A stretch of DNA of 64,000 nucleotides from an uncultured Oscillospiraceae bacterium (lineage in GTDB: Bacteria; Bacillota; Clostridia; Oscillospirales; Acutalibacteraceae). The stretch covers positions 11,693 through 75,692 of the forward strand of contig CAJJLZ010000009.1 of assembly GCA_905192745.1 (NCBI GenBank), read 5' to 3'. This document shows positions 50,987 to 58,080 of the stretch, piece after piece. How positions within the stretch are numbered: the first letter of the stretch is position 1; each line of letters starts with the position of its first letter. Below the pieces are notes generated by a model that was not told the DNA's origin, ran no database searches, and worked only from the letters and a program-made list of their open reading frames with translations. The position numbers and the translations under genes are program-made.

Positions 50987-51367
50987 ATGGATGAAAAAGA
51001 AAAGATATTCACCTACAGATATTCTGCCGAACGACAAAAAGAAGTGAGAGAAATCCGTGAGAAATATGAGCGGAAAGTTCCGGAGGATTCCAGAATGGAC
51101 GAACTTCGGAAACTGGATCAGCGCGTACAGAAGGCCGGGGTGATTCCGTCCCTGATTCTCGGTGTCGCCGGTACGTTGGTTATGGGCATTGGTATGTGCT
51201 GCACGATGGTATGGCAGGGCGTCTGGTTTGTTCCGGGAATCGCAATCGGGTTGATCGGGCTGGCGGGTATGGCGGCGGCGTATCCGCTGAATAACCGTCT
51301 CATAAAAAGACGGAAGGAACAGTTAACGCCGCGGATATTGAAACTCACGGAAGAATTGATGCAATAG
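50987..51367 (+). CDS. Small two-helix membrane protein, paralogue of 47593
   Basis: A 126-residue protein: long charged N-terminal helix ('SAERQKEVREIREKYERKVP'), 'DELRKLDQRVQKAGVIP', two membrane helices ('LILGVAGTLVMGIGMCCTMV', 'GIAIGLIGLAGMAAAYPLNN') and a charged C-terminal helix 'LTPRILKLTEELMQ'. The plan is the same as the protein at 47593. It starts 25 bases after the polytopic membrane protein gene. The ribosome site is modest (AAAGGGG, about 9-10 bases upstream). Function unknown. Confidence 0.8.
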   Translation: MDEKEKIFTYRYSAERQKEVREIREKYERKVPEDSRMDELRKLDQRVQKAGVIPSLILGVAGTLVMGIGMCCTMVWQGVWFVPGIAIGLIGLAGMAAAYPLNNRLIKRRKEQLTPRILKLTEELMQ

Positions 51368-51369
51368 AA

Positions 51370-51417
51370 AAAACGGGAGAAGATATTGAAAAATTTTTCA
51401 ATATCTTCTCCCGTTTT
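51370..51417. terminator. Perfect 48-base palindrome, bidirectional terminator
   Basis: Two 24-base arms meet without a spacer (from AAAACGGGAGAAG to CTTCTCCCGTTTT), between convergent genes at 50987 (+) and 51535 (-). Confidence 0.9.
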
Positions 51418-51534
51418 GTTGTGCGCGGATCGCCTGCGGACTTCTCGGCACGGGCGCGGCGGCTGGTTTTCTGTTCCGGATTTCTTCGGCGTCTTCCTCC
51501 GGTATGCCCGGGAGAGGCGTCGCGTTGAAGGAAA

Positions 51535-51876
51535 TTATTTTTTCTTTTTTTTACTTTTCCCGTTTTCCCGCCGGCTCTCCTTTTCGGCGTTTTTCATCCC
51601 TCCGCCGGAGGTCTTGCCGCGCAGGATCAGATCGCACAGCAGGGCGGCGATGATGCCGGCAGCCAGGGTAGCCGGCGCAGCTTCCCAGGCCGCCTGGGAA
51701 TAACGGAGACTGCGATGAACGTCCGGCGTATAAAGGGCCAGTCGGTCGATTACCGCGGCAAACAGCAGCAGCGTTCCCACGAGGGGAAAGGTCCCCGCGA
51801 GGATATTTTTCGAGAAAGAATGAAGATTTTTCAGGTCATGGTTCAGATCGTGGAAAATTTTTTTAAAAAACAGCAT
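51535..51876 (-). CDS. Small membrane protein of unknown function
   Basis: A 113-residue protein with an amphipathic N-terminus ('MLFFKKIFHDLNHDLKNLHS'), two membrane helices (about residues 27-46 and 62-86) and a highly basic tail ending in six Lys. GGAGGG precedes the ATG on the minus strand. No family recognised. The A/T-rich poly-Lys coding end could also reflect slippage-prone sequence. Confidence 0.65.
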   Translation of the reverse strand: MLFFKKIFHDLNHDLKNLHSFSKNILAGTFPLVGTLLLFAAVIDRLALYTPDVHRSLRYSQAAWEAAPATLAAGIIAALLCDLILRGKTSGGGMKNAEKESRRENGKSKKKKK

Positions 51877-51940
51877 GATGTACCCTCCGAAAGGACAATA
51901 TGTGAAAGGGCGGAAAAAGATACCCCGGCATCTGCTTTTA

Positions 51941-51976
51941 TGATATAATGACGTTCAGGGAAAAATGCTGCCGCAT
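51941..51976 (+). repeat. Decayed single copy of the 89-bp repeat (5' part)
   Basis: TGATATAAT followed by GACGTTCAGGG and AAAAATGC-TGCC-GCAT matches the start of the repeat units, but stem-loop 2 is absent. It lies about 120 bases upstream of the isomerase gene at 52069, in the same orientation, and may serve as its promoter. Confidence 0.7.
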
Positions 51977-52068
51977 ACTATTCTATCATACCGTCGGAGA
52001 CGGCTCAACAGAAAATCCTTTCCAAGGCCCCGTCCGCATTGAGTATCTGCTTATGGAGGCATGCGTTC

Positions 52069-52851
52069 ATGAAGATCGGAGCATCCACATCCAATTTGTA
52101 TCCTCTGCCTACGGAGGAGGCGCTCAGCGTCCTGCTTTCGCTGGGGTTTCGTACGCTGGAGGTGTTTATCAACACCGAATCGGAGGCGAATCCATCCTTT
52201 GCCGCAGAGCTTCGCCGCCGTGCGGAAGCCGGAGACGGACAAATCCTTTCCCTGCACTCCTATACATCCGGAACCGACCCGTATCTTCTTTTTTCCGCCT
52301 ATCGCCGCCGGTTTGAGGATGGAAAAGAGCATTACCGCCGTCTGTTTGAGACGGCTTCTCTCACCGGCGCGCGTTATGTGATTCTGCACGGCGACCGTCA
52401 GGAGGGGGTTCTCCCGGAGGAGGAAGTGTTTTCCCGGTTTGAAGAGCTGTATGATCTGGGACGGGAGCAGGGCGTGCTTCTGCTGCAGGAAAATGTGGTG
52501 CGGTTCCGTTCCGCCGACGTCGGGTATATTCGCCGGATGCGGGAAGCGCTGGGAGAAAAAGCGAATTTTGTGTTCGATATCAAGCAATGCGCCCGCTGCG
52601 GACTGGAACCGCCCGCTGTGATTGAGGCGATGGGAACGGGGCTGCGGCATGTGCATATCAGCGACCAGGCCGCCGGAAAAGACTGTCTGGTTCCCGGACG
52701 GGGGACGGACGATTATGCCGCATTGCTTCGCCGGATGAAAGCGGTGGGCTTTTCCGGCGATTGGATTATGGAACTGTATCGGGAGAACTTTCAGGAACTG
52801 GAGGAATTGGCGGAGGGCCGCCTTTTTCTGGAAAAAACAATAAAATCGTGA
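52069..52851 (+). CDS. Sugar phosphate isomerase/epimerase, TIM barrel
   Basis: A 260-residue AP-endonuclease-2-like TIM barrel: 'MKIGASTSNLYPLPTEEALS', 'GFRTLEVFINTESE', 'ILSLHSYTSG', 'ARYVILHGDRQEG', 'VLLLQENVVRFRSADVGYI', 'NFVFDIKQCARCG', 'LRHVHISDQAAG' and a final 'DWIMELYRENF', giving the expected Glu/Asp/His/Glu metal ligands. ATGGAGG lies 9 bases upstream. Substrate unknown. The upstream region contains the decayed repeat copy with an extended -10. Confidence 0.85.
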   Translation: MKIGASTSNLYPLPTEEALSVLLSLGFRTLEVFINTESEANPSFAAELRRRAEAGDGQILSLHSYTSGTDPYLLFSAYRRRFEDGKEHYRRLFETASLTGARYVILHGDRQEGVLPEEEVFSRFEELYDLGREQGVLLLQENVVRFRSADVGYIRRMREALGEKANFVFDIKQCARCGLEPPAVIEAMGTGLRHVHISDQAAGKDCLVPGRGTDDYAALLRRMKAVGFSGDWIMELYRENFQELEELAEGRLFLEKTIKS

Positions 52852-52861
52852 TTATCTATAA

Positions 52862-52895
52862 AAAGCGGATCGTTTGCGGTCCGCTTTATTATTTC
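52862..52895 (+). terminator. Intrinsic terminator of the isomerase gene
   Basis: AAAGCGGA, 10-base loop, TCCGCTTT, then ATTATTTCTTT. Confidence 0.75.
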
Positions 52896-53038
52896 TTTGC
52901 AGGAAAATCTGAATAGAGAAGGATAAATTCTCTTTTTTGTCTTTGTATCCGTTGATCGTATCTGGCAGTGCTGTCTCCGGAAAATGTCAATGTTGTGTCA
53001 CACCGCTTCGAAATTTAAACCTATAAATTATAGACAAC

Positions 53039-53066
53039 TTGACACTAATTGGAAATATGATATAAT
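53039..53066 (+). promoter_or_regulatory. Promoter upstream of the small protein at 53140
   Basis: Perfect TTGACA (53039-53044), 16-base spacer, perfect TATAAT (53061-53066) with an extended TGA before it. Confidence 0.88.
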
Positions 53067-53139
53067 TTACGCAACCCTTGTGATAAATAATCACATTCTG
53101 GCACATCAATCAATGGAAGAGGAGTTAGAGGAGAGAACA

Positions 53140-53439
53140 ATGAGAGCAGAAGAGAATGGAAAGGTTATGCGTAGTAGGGATGAGGCCGTTCATGTTACGG
53201 CCGTCCGGGCGGAACCAATGAGCCGCCGGCTGTCGGATTGCGGAAGAATGGCGGCGGTATGGGGCATTCGGGTGGAATTTTCCGATGGTCAGGTTTTCTG
53301 CGTCCCGGATTTGTGCGATCACAGGGAAGAGGCGGAAATTCTGCTGAATCGGCTGAAGGGCGCCGATTTGGATGCGGCGTTCCTTCCGTATGTTGTGGAG
53401 GATTATTTGGGGGAACTGTATGGATTGCATTTTTTCTGA
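53140..53439 (+). CDS. Small conserved protein, DUF6514-like
   Basis: A 99-residue soluble protein starting MRAEENGKVMRSRDEAVHVT, with 'WGIRVEFSDGQVFCVPDLCD' and 'AEILLNRLKGADLDAAFLPY', a pattern I associate with a small Clostridia-specific family (DUF6514), not certain. It has a strong promoter and GAGGAG before the ATG; the longer frame from 52984 would cover the promoter and is rejected. It precedes nrdR, which has its own promoter. Function unknown. Confidence 0.7.
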   Translation: MRAEENGKVMRSRDEAVHVTAVRAEPMSRRLSDCGRMAAVWGIRVEFSDGQVFCVPDLCDHREEAEILLNRLKGADLDAAFLPYVVEDYLGELYGLHFF

Positions 53440-53445
53440 AAATTC

Positions 53446-53475
53446 TTGCGTTTGCTAAGGAAAATATGCTATACT
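53446..53475 (+). promoter_or_regulatory. Candidate nrdR promoter
   Basis: TTGCGT (53446-53451), 18-base spacer, TATACT (53470-53475), about 67 bases before the nrdR ATG. Confidence 0.6.
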
Positions 53476-53541
53476 GAAGCCGTCCGGAACAGGAAATTCG
53501 ATGGAAAAAGAGCCGCGCAGGCGGAGAAATGGAAGGATCGT

Positions 53542-53991
53542 ATGAAGTGTCCGTTTTGCGGTTATACCGAAAGCAAAGTGATCGATTCCCGGCCGACCGA
53601 TGAAGGCAGCCGAATCCGTCGGCGGCGGGAATGTTTGAAATGCGCCAAACGCTTTACCACTTACGAAATTATCGAAAGCCTGCCGATTATCGTTGTCAAA
53701 AAGGATAAATCGCGGGAACCGTTTGATCGTCAGAAACTGTTTAACGGAATGCTTCGCGCTTGTGAAAAGCGGCCGGTATCCATTGAGACGCTGGAAAAAG
53801 CGGTGGACGATATTGAGGCGTCCCTCCAGAATTCTCTGGATCGCGAGGTCACGTCTCTCCGGGTGGGGGAACACGCGATGAAAAAGCTCAAGGAGATCGA
53901 TGAAGTTGCCTATGTCCGGTTTGCTTCGGTGTATCGTCAATTCAAGGACATCACCAGTTTCCGGGACGAGATCAACAAGCTGCTGACCTGA
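53542..53991 (+). CDS. nrdR: Transcriptional repressor NrdR
   Basis: Represses ribonucleotide reductase genes in response to nucleotide binding. The 149-residue protein has a zinc ribbon (MKCPFCGYTESKVIDSR...CLKC), then an ATP-cone domain: 'VVKKDKSREPFDRQKLFNGM', 'AVDDIEASLQNSLDREV', 'AYVRFASVYRQFKDI'. GGAAGGA precedes the ATG at 53542; the open frame upstream is outside the conserved protein. Confidence 0.98.
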   Translation: MKCPFCGYTESKVIDSRPTDEGSRIRRRRECLKCAKRFTTYEIIESLPIIVVKKDKSREPFDRQKLFNGMLRACEKRPVSIETLEKAVDDIEASLQNSLDREVTSLRVGEHAMKKLKEIDEVAYVRFASVYRQFKDITSFRDEINKLLT

Positions 53992-54020
53992 CGGCGGCGG
54001 TGTGAAATCTGAAAAAGAAT

Positions 54021-54059
54021 AAAAAGGAAAAGCATCCGCGCCGATGCTTTTCCTTTTTT
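54021..54059 (+). terminator. Intrinsic terminator of nrdR
   Basis: 16-pair stem AAAAAGGAAAAGCATC / GATGCTTTTCCTTTTT with a 6-base loop and T run. Confidence 0.88.
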
Positions 54060-54194
54060 CTTTTTCCGGGTATATCCGGCTGATTATCATACAAACTAAG
54101 AACGACTTGCCTGCGGATGGATTGGTTTCCTGCGGGCAAAGGAATTTATCCGGAATCAGAAAAACGGAAACAGCGGGAAAGGATGAGAATCGGG

Positions 54195-55442
54195 ATGATT
54201 AAAAAATCGACGGAAGCCGCCTTCTGGACGTCGGTGAACGAAGCGCCGGCCCAGTATCCCTGGCTGGCGCAGGATATAACCTGCGAAATAGCGATCATCG
54301 GCGGAGGAATGACCGCGGCGCTTTGCGCCATGCGGTTTGCGCAGGCGGGATACGACACGGTTATGCTGGGGGCGGAGCCGGTCGGCTACGGCGGAACGGC
54401 TGTTTCCAGCGGGATGATGAGCGTGGACGGAGAAGAGTGCCTGACCGAGCTGGTGGAGAAAATTGGCGCAGACCGGGCGATGATGGCGGCGGAACTGATG
54501 AAGGAGGCCATCGGGAACCTGGAAACGCTCAGCGGTCAGGCCGGGGGCTGCGGGTTTCGTCGTATGGATACCCTGCGGTATGCCGCGGAAAAGAAGGGTG
54601 CGGAAACCATCCGCCGGGAATTTTCTCTTCGTCTTCACAACGGCATGGACGCCGAGCTGCTGACCGGGCAGGGGGCGGCGGAGCAGTTCACCTTCCCAAT
54701 GGAAGCGGGCGTTTATTCCCGAAATGCCGGCGCGCAGGTGGATCCCTATCAATTGGTTCATGCCGCCGCCGCGCAGGCGGTGCAGGCTGGCGCGCGAATC
54801 TATGAGAACACCGGCGTGACGGTCGTGGATAAATGCGGGGAGGATACCGTTCAGCTGGAATGCGCGACGGGGCACCGGGTAACGGCCCGGTATGTCGTTG
54901 TCGCCGCCGGACTGGAGACCGATAAGCAATGCGGCGGCGTGGATCGTACGGCTACCATGTATACCATTGTCACCGAGCCGGTGGAGGGCTTTGCCGGATG
55001 GCGCGGCCCCTGTCTTATCCATAATGAAGAAGAGCCGCATATCTTTCTGACCGTTACCGCCGACCGGCGGATTCTGATTGGAGGGCTGAGCTCCGCACTG
55101 GTGGATGAGCGAGGCCGTCTGGGCGGCGTGCTGGAGCTGTCCTCGGCCGGACAGCGGCGGTACGATCAACTGGAAAAGCGCCTGCGCGCCATGTTCCCCG
55201 CCATCCGCGGCATTACGGTCGATTATGTTTTTGCCGCCCGTTCGGGACGGACGGAGGACGGCCTTCCCGTGCTGGGGCGGCTCCCGGACGAGGAACGGGT
55301 GGCATACGCCCTCTGCTGCGGAGAGAACGGGTTGCTGTATTCCGATATTGCCAGCCGTCTGCTGCTGGAGCAGTATCAGGGGAAGGCGAATCAGGAACTG
55401 GGGTTGTTTTCCCCCCGGCGCGAGTGGCGTGTGAAACATTAG
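54195..55442 (+). CDS. FAD-dependent oxidoreductase, D-amino-acid-oxidase (DAO) fold
   Basis: A 415-residue flavoprotein. The dinucleotide-binding motif is 'CEIAIIGGGMTAALCAMRFA' (about residues 32-51); 'YGGTAVSSGMMSVDG' and 'DPYQLVHAAAAQAVQAGARI' fit the DAO/GlpO family (amine or amino-acid oxidases, putrescine oxidase-like). The C-terminus has 'GRTEDGLPVLGRLPDEERVA' and 'LCCGENGLLYSDIASRLLLE', the usual FAD-closing segment. The ATG at 54195 leaves 12 bases after GGAAAGG; 54183 is too close to it. No partner gene reveals the substrate. Confidence 0.87.
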   Translation: MIKKSTEAAFWTSVNEAPAQYPWLAQDITCEIAIIGGGMTAALCAMRFAQAGYDTVMLGAEPVGYGGTAVSSGMMSVDGEECLTELVEKIGADRAMMAAELMKEAIGNLETLSGQAGGCGFRRMDTLRYAAEKKGAETIRREFSLRLHNGMDAELLTGQGAAEQFTFPMEAGVYSRNAGAQVDPYQLVHAAAAQAVQAGARIYENTGVTVVDKCGEDTVQLECATGHRVTARYVVVAAGLETDKQCGGVDRTATMYTIVTEPVEGFAGWRGPCLIHNEEEPHIFLTVTADRRILIGGLSSALVDERGRLGGVLELSSAGQRRYDQLEKRLRAMFPAIRGITVDYVFAARSGRTEDGLPVLGRLPDEERVAYALCCGENGLLYSDIASRLLLEQYQGKANQELGLFSPRREWRVKH

Positions 55443-55492
55443 AAGCCGCAGGAAACAAAAAGCAAACGAAGTTTAAAGGAAGTTTTCTATAT

Positions 55493-55532
55493 AAAAAGCG
55501 GTGCGGTCCCGAAAAGGGCCGTACCGCTTTTT
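55493..55532. terminator. Bidirectional terminator between convergent genes
   Basis: Stem AAAAAGCGGTGCGG...CCC with GGG...CCGTACCGCTTTTT (one bulge, G-U pairs), T runs on both strands. Confidence 0.8.
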
Positions 55533-55570
55533 CTCCGCCGTCCTGCCGGACCGCTGTAAATCGGCTGCGT

Positions 55571-56911
55571 TTAAAGATGATTCCACCCGTTCTGCCGGAT
55601 AAAGTCGGCATAATCGAACAAACCGACGTTCATGTCCACCGTGTTGGCCGTGATGCCGTCCAGCTTGTGGGAAGAGGTGTACTGCCAGATCTTATAGGAG
55701 CCGGTATACGTCACGGTGCTGTGATATTGGGCAAGCCACACATCCGCTTTCAGACGGCCGGCTTCCAGATCGTAGGTCAGCCAGCCTTTGTCGGCATAGA
55801 TCATCGGATAATAGCCGTTTGCCTTGATTTCATCGCAGAAGGCGTTAACCACGTCGGTCCGAACACTTTTGGACAGGCTGTCGGCCCGGGCTTCGCCGTT
55901 GCCGATCCGTTCCGTATCAATTACCACCGGATAGGTGAGGGTATAGGGACGGATAGCCTTCAGGACAAACTGTGCTTCCGCTTTCGCTTCCGCCACATTG
56001 ACCGCCTGTGTGAAGAAATATACGCCGCAATCGATCCCCACAGCGGCGGCAGCCTGAATATTCTTTTCAAAGAAGGCATCCAGCTTCATATTGCCCGCGG
56101 CGCCCCAGCCTCGGAATCCCACCCGAATAAAGGCAAAATCTACGCCGGCCGCTTTTACTTTTTTCCAGTCGATCGTTCCCTGCGCATAGGAAACATCGAT
56201 CCCTACCTTGGAGCTCAACGCGCCGTCCGCACCGAAATAATACCGAATGCCTCCCATGGTCTGGTATCCGGTCACCGGCTTACCGTTCAGATAATAATAG
56301 GTTTTCCCGTCCTTGACAAACCAGCCGTTATCCGGAGGAGACTGGCTGGTCGTTGTCGTGGAAGCCGTTGTTGTGGCAGAGGCGGCGGAACTGCCGCTCG
56401 CAGCGGAAGCCGTGGTGGTCGTTCCCGCGGAGGAAGTAGTTCCTGTCGTTGCCGTGACGACGGAAGTCGAGGTCGTGGCTGTAGTTGTGGTCGTGGCTGT
56501 GGTTGTTTTGGTGGTGCTGGCCGCTGTTGTCGTAGTCGGTTTAGGGGGAGGGGGCGCGGAGGGAATGGTGTCCACCACCGGTTCCTCATCCTCCTCCTTT
56601 GGCCGCGCGTTTTCCGGGTCGTCCTTTATGTATTCCTGCCACTCGTCTTCCGTCATGTCGACGCCGCTCGGCACCGTGGGAGAAGAGGTGGAAATGGTTT
56701 CCGTCGGCTCAATGGTCGTCACAGTGGAGGGATCCGTTGGAGAACCGTGATATTCGGTTGCTCCGGCGTCCGCCGCAATGCCGGTTCCGGCGATGGGAAT
56801 CGGCGCCGGAGCCGCCGTTTCCTGCGGCCCGCTGCAGCTTGCCAGCATCAAAGCCAGAGCAAGGCAGCCGGCCAGCAGACCGATTCCCCCGTTTTTTCCG
56901 CGTTGCGTCAC
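55571..56911 (-). CDS. GH25 muramidase-like lipoprotein
   Basis: A 446-residue protein. The N-terminus is a lipoprotein signal with lipobox LASC (about residue 26). A long acidic and then Thr/Ser/Ala-rich low-complexity linker (about 40-200) is followed by a short choline-binding-like repeat ('NGWFVKDGKTYYYLNGKPVT', 'GGIRYYFGADGAL') and a GH25 domain: 'GIDVSYAQGTIDWKKVKAAG', 'FAFIRVGFRG', 'VGIDCGVYFFTQAVNVAEA', 'YPVVIDTERI' and 'WLAQYHSTVTYTGSYKIWQY'. GH25 enzymes cut the glycan chain of peptidoglycan. GTG start at 56911 with AGGAGGGG; an upstream extension to 56956 is rejected. Confidence 0.93.
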   Translation of the reverse strand: MTQRGKNGGIGLLAGCLALALMLASCSGPQETAAPAPIPIAGTGIAADAGATEYHGSPTDPSTVTTIEPTETISTSSPTVPSGVDMTEDEWQEYIKDDPENARPKEEDEEPVVDTIPSAPPPPKPTTTTAASTTKTTTATTTTTATTSTSVVTATTGTTSSAGTTTTASAASGSSAASATTTASTTTTSQSPPDNGWFVKDGKTYYYLNGKPVTGYQTMGGIRYYFGADGALSSKVGIDVSYAQGTIDWKKVKAAGVDFAFIRVGFRGWGAAGNMKLDAFFEKNIQAAAAVGIDCGVYFFTQAVNVAEAKAEAQFVLKAIRPYTLTYPVVIDTERIGNGEARADSLSKSVRTDVVNAFCDEIKANGYYPMIYADKGWLTYDLEAGRLKADVWLAQYHSTVTYTGSYKIWQYTSSHKLDGITANTVDMNVGLFDYADFIRQNGWNHL

Positions 56912-57200
56912 GGATAACCCCTCCTGTTCCTGCTCCTGTACGATAAACAATCCCACAGCGCCGAACCCGCATGGCCGGCGCTACCGACAGTATAGCACAG
57001 AATTGACGGAATAAAAAGACTGATCCGGCGTTTTTTAATATTTCCATCCATTCCCAAAAGGAATCGGCGGCTTTGAACCGATATCCATAAAACAGAAATG
57101 CAGCACAATGGCACGTTATGGTACCTACCACATAAGGCTTTCCAAGGAGAAAACAGGTGGCGTTTGGATTTTGAAGCTGAACGCCGCTTGTTTTTTCTTT

Positions 57201-57235
57201 TGTGAACATACGTGAACATAATAGACTTGTTCACA
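57201..57235. promoter_or_regulatory. TGTGAACA repeats upstream of tetR
   Basis: TGTGAACA (57201-57208), GTGAACAT (57212-57219) and the inverted TGTTCACA (57228-57235). Two direct and one inverted copy suggest a regulator site; the regulator is unknown. Confidence 0.45.
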
Positions 57236-57304
57236 TTTATCCGCTATAATCATATCGAATCAGTTTTTGAGATTGTTGGAAAAACTTTTGAAGAATTGAA
57301 ATCA

Positions 57305-57342
57305 TTTGACCTTGCTCACACTATATATAGCAGAGGGTCAAA
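57305..57342. promoter_or_regulatory. Inverted repeat around a TATATA box, candidate TetR operator
   Basis: TTTGACC (57305-57311) and GGTCAAA (57336-57342) flank CTATATATAG (57321-57330). TTGACC could act as a -35. The site ends 26 bases before the TetR ATG, fitting autorepression. Confidence 0.5.
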
Positions 57343-57367
57343 GATTTTACCGAAACGGGGGTTTCTC

Positions 57368-57931
57368 ATGTCTCAAATTACCAAACGGGCAATGATGGCA
57401 TCGCTTAAAAAACTGCTTCTTCAAAAGCCGCTGGATAAGATCACCATCAACGATATTGCGGAGGACTGCGGCATCAACCGCATGACATTCTATTACCATT
57501 TCAAAGATATTTACGATCTGGTTGAATGGTCCTGCGCCGAGGATGCTGCCAAGGCGTTGGCTGGAAAAAAGACTTATGACACCTGGCAGCAAGGACTTTT
57601 GCAGATCTTTGAGGCGGTCAAAGAGAATAAGCCCTTTATCATGAATGTGTACCGTTCCGTCAGCCGAGAACAAGTGGAACTTTACTTATACAAGGTCACC
57701 TATGGGCTGCTTCTGAATGTTGTAAACGAGGAGGCCGCCGATGAACCGGTAAGTGAGGGAGATAAATCCTTTATCGCCCACTTTTATAAATATGCCTTTG
57801 TGGGGCTGATGTTAGACTGGATTCGGGGGGATATGAAGGAAGACCCGAAAGAGATTGTCGATCATCTTTCGTTGCTGATGCAGGGGAATTTTTCCCGGGC
57901 ACTAAAAGCGTACCGCACTGGGAAAATCTAA
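57368..57931 (+). CDS. TetR/AcrR-family regulator (DhaS-like)
   Basis: A 187-residue regulator. Residues 1-50 are the DNA-binding domain: 'TKRAMMASLKKLLLQKPLDK', 'ITINDIAEDCGINRMTFYYH', 'FKDIYDLVEW'. The rest is a helical ligand-binding/dimer domain of the TetR_C type ('FYKYAFVGLMLDWIRGDMKE'). ACGGGGGT precedes the ATG at 57368. It sits 150 bases upstream of, and in the same direction as, the oleate hydratase gene and probably senses fatty acids or controls that gene (inference; TetR-type regulators adjacent to oleate hydratases are common). Confidence 0.9.
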   Translation: MSQITKRAMMASLKKLLLQKPLDKITINDIAEDCGINRMTFYYHFKDIYDLVEWSCAEDAAKALAGKKTYDTWQQGLLQIFEAVKENKPFIMNVYRSVSREQVELYLYKVTYGLLLNVVNEEAADEPVSEGDKSFIAHFYKYAFVGLMLDWIRGDMKEDPKEIVDHLSLLMQGNFSRALKAYRTGKI

Positions 57932-57959
57932 ACAAATCCGGCAATTTGATAAAATTTCA

Positions 57960-58008
57960 AGCAGAAATGCCGTTGTGATAAGAGTTTTATCATAACGGCA
58001 TTTCTGCT
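57960..58008. repeat. 22-bp inverted repeat between tetR and ohyA
   Basis: Arms 57960-57981 and 57987-58008 pair at 22 positions (one G-U), 5-base loop; outer arm AGCAGAAATGCCGTT. There is no T run after it, so it may be an operator for the TetR protein as well as, or instead of, a terminator. It ends 2 bases before the ohyA -35. Confidence 0.8.
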
Positions 58009-58010
58009 GA

Positions 58011-58039
58011 TTGTGGATGTTTTGGAAGGCCGCTATAAT
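58011..58039 (+). promoter_or_regulatory. Promoter of the oleate hydratase gene
   Basis: TTGTGG (58011-58016), 17-base spacer, perfect TATAAT (58034-58039), 42 bases before the ATG. Confidence 0.8.
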
Positions 58040-58080
58040 AAATGCATAAACCAAAAACAAATTCTATGGAGGTATTGATT

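Larger units (their letters stand above)
56912..57367. other. Intergenic region between the muramidase and TetR genes
   Basis: 456 bases, noticeably more A/T-rich than the genes around it. It contains GTGAACA-type repeats (57201-57235) and a TTTGACC/GGTCAAA inverted repeat (57305-57342) near the TetR start. A short TTTTTTCTTTTGTG run lies at 57190. No gene is supported in the first 280 bases. Confidence 0.55.
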
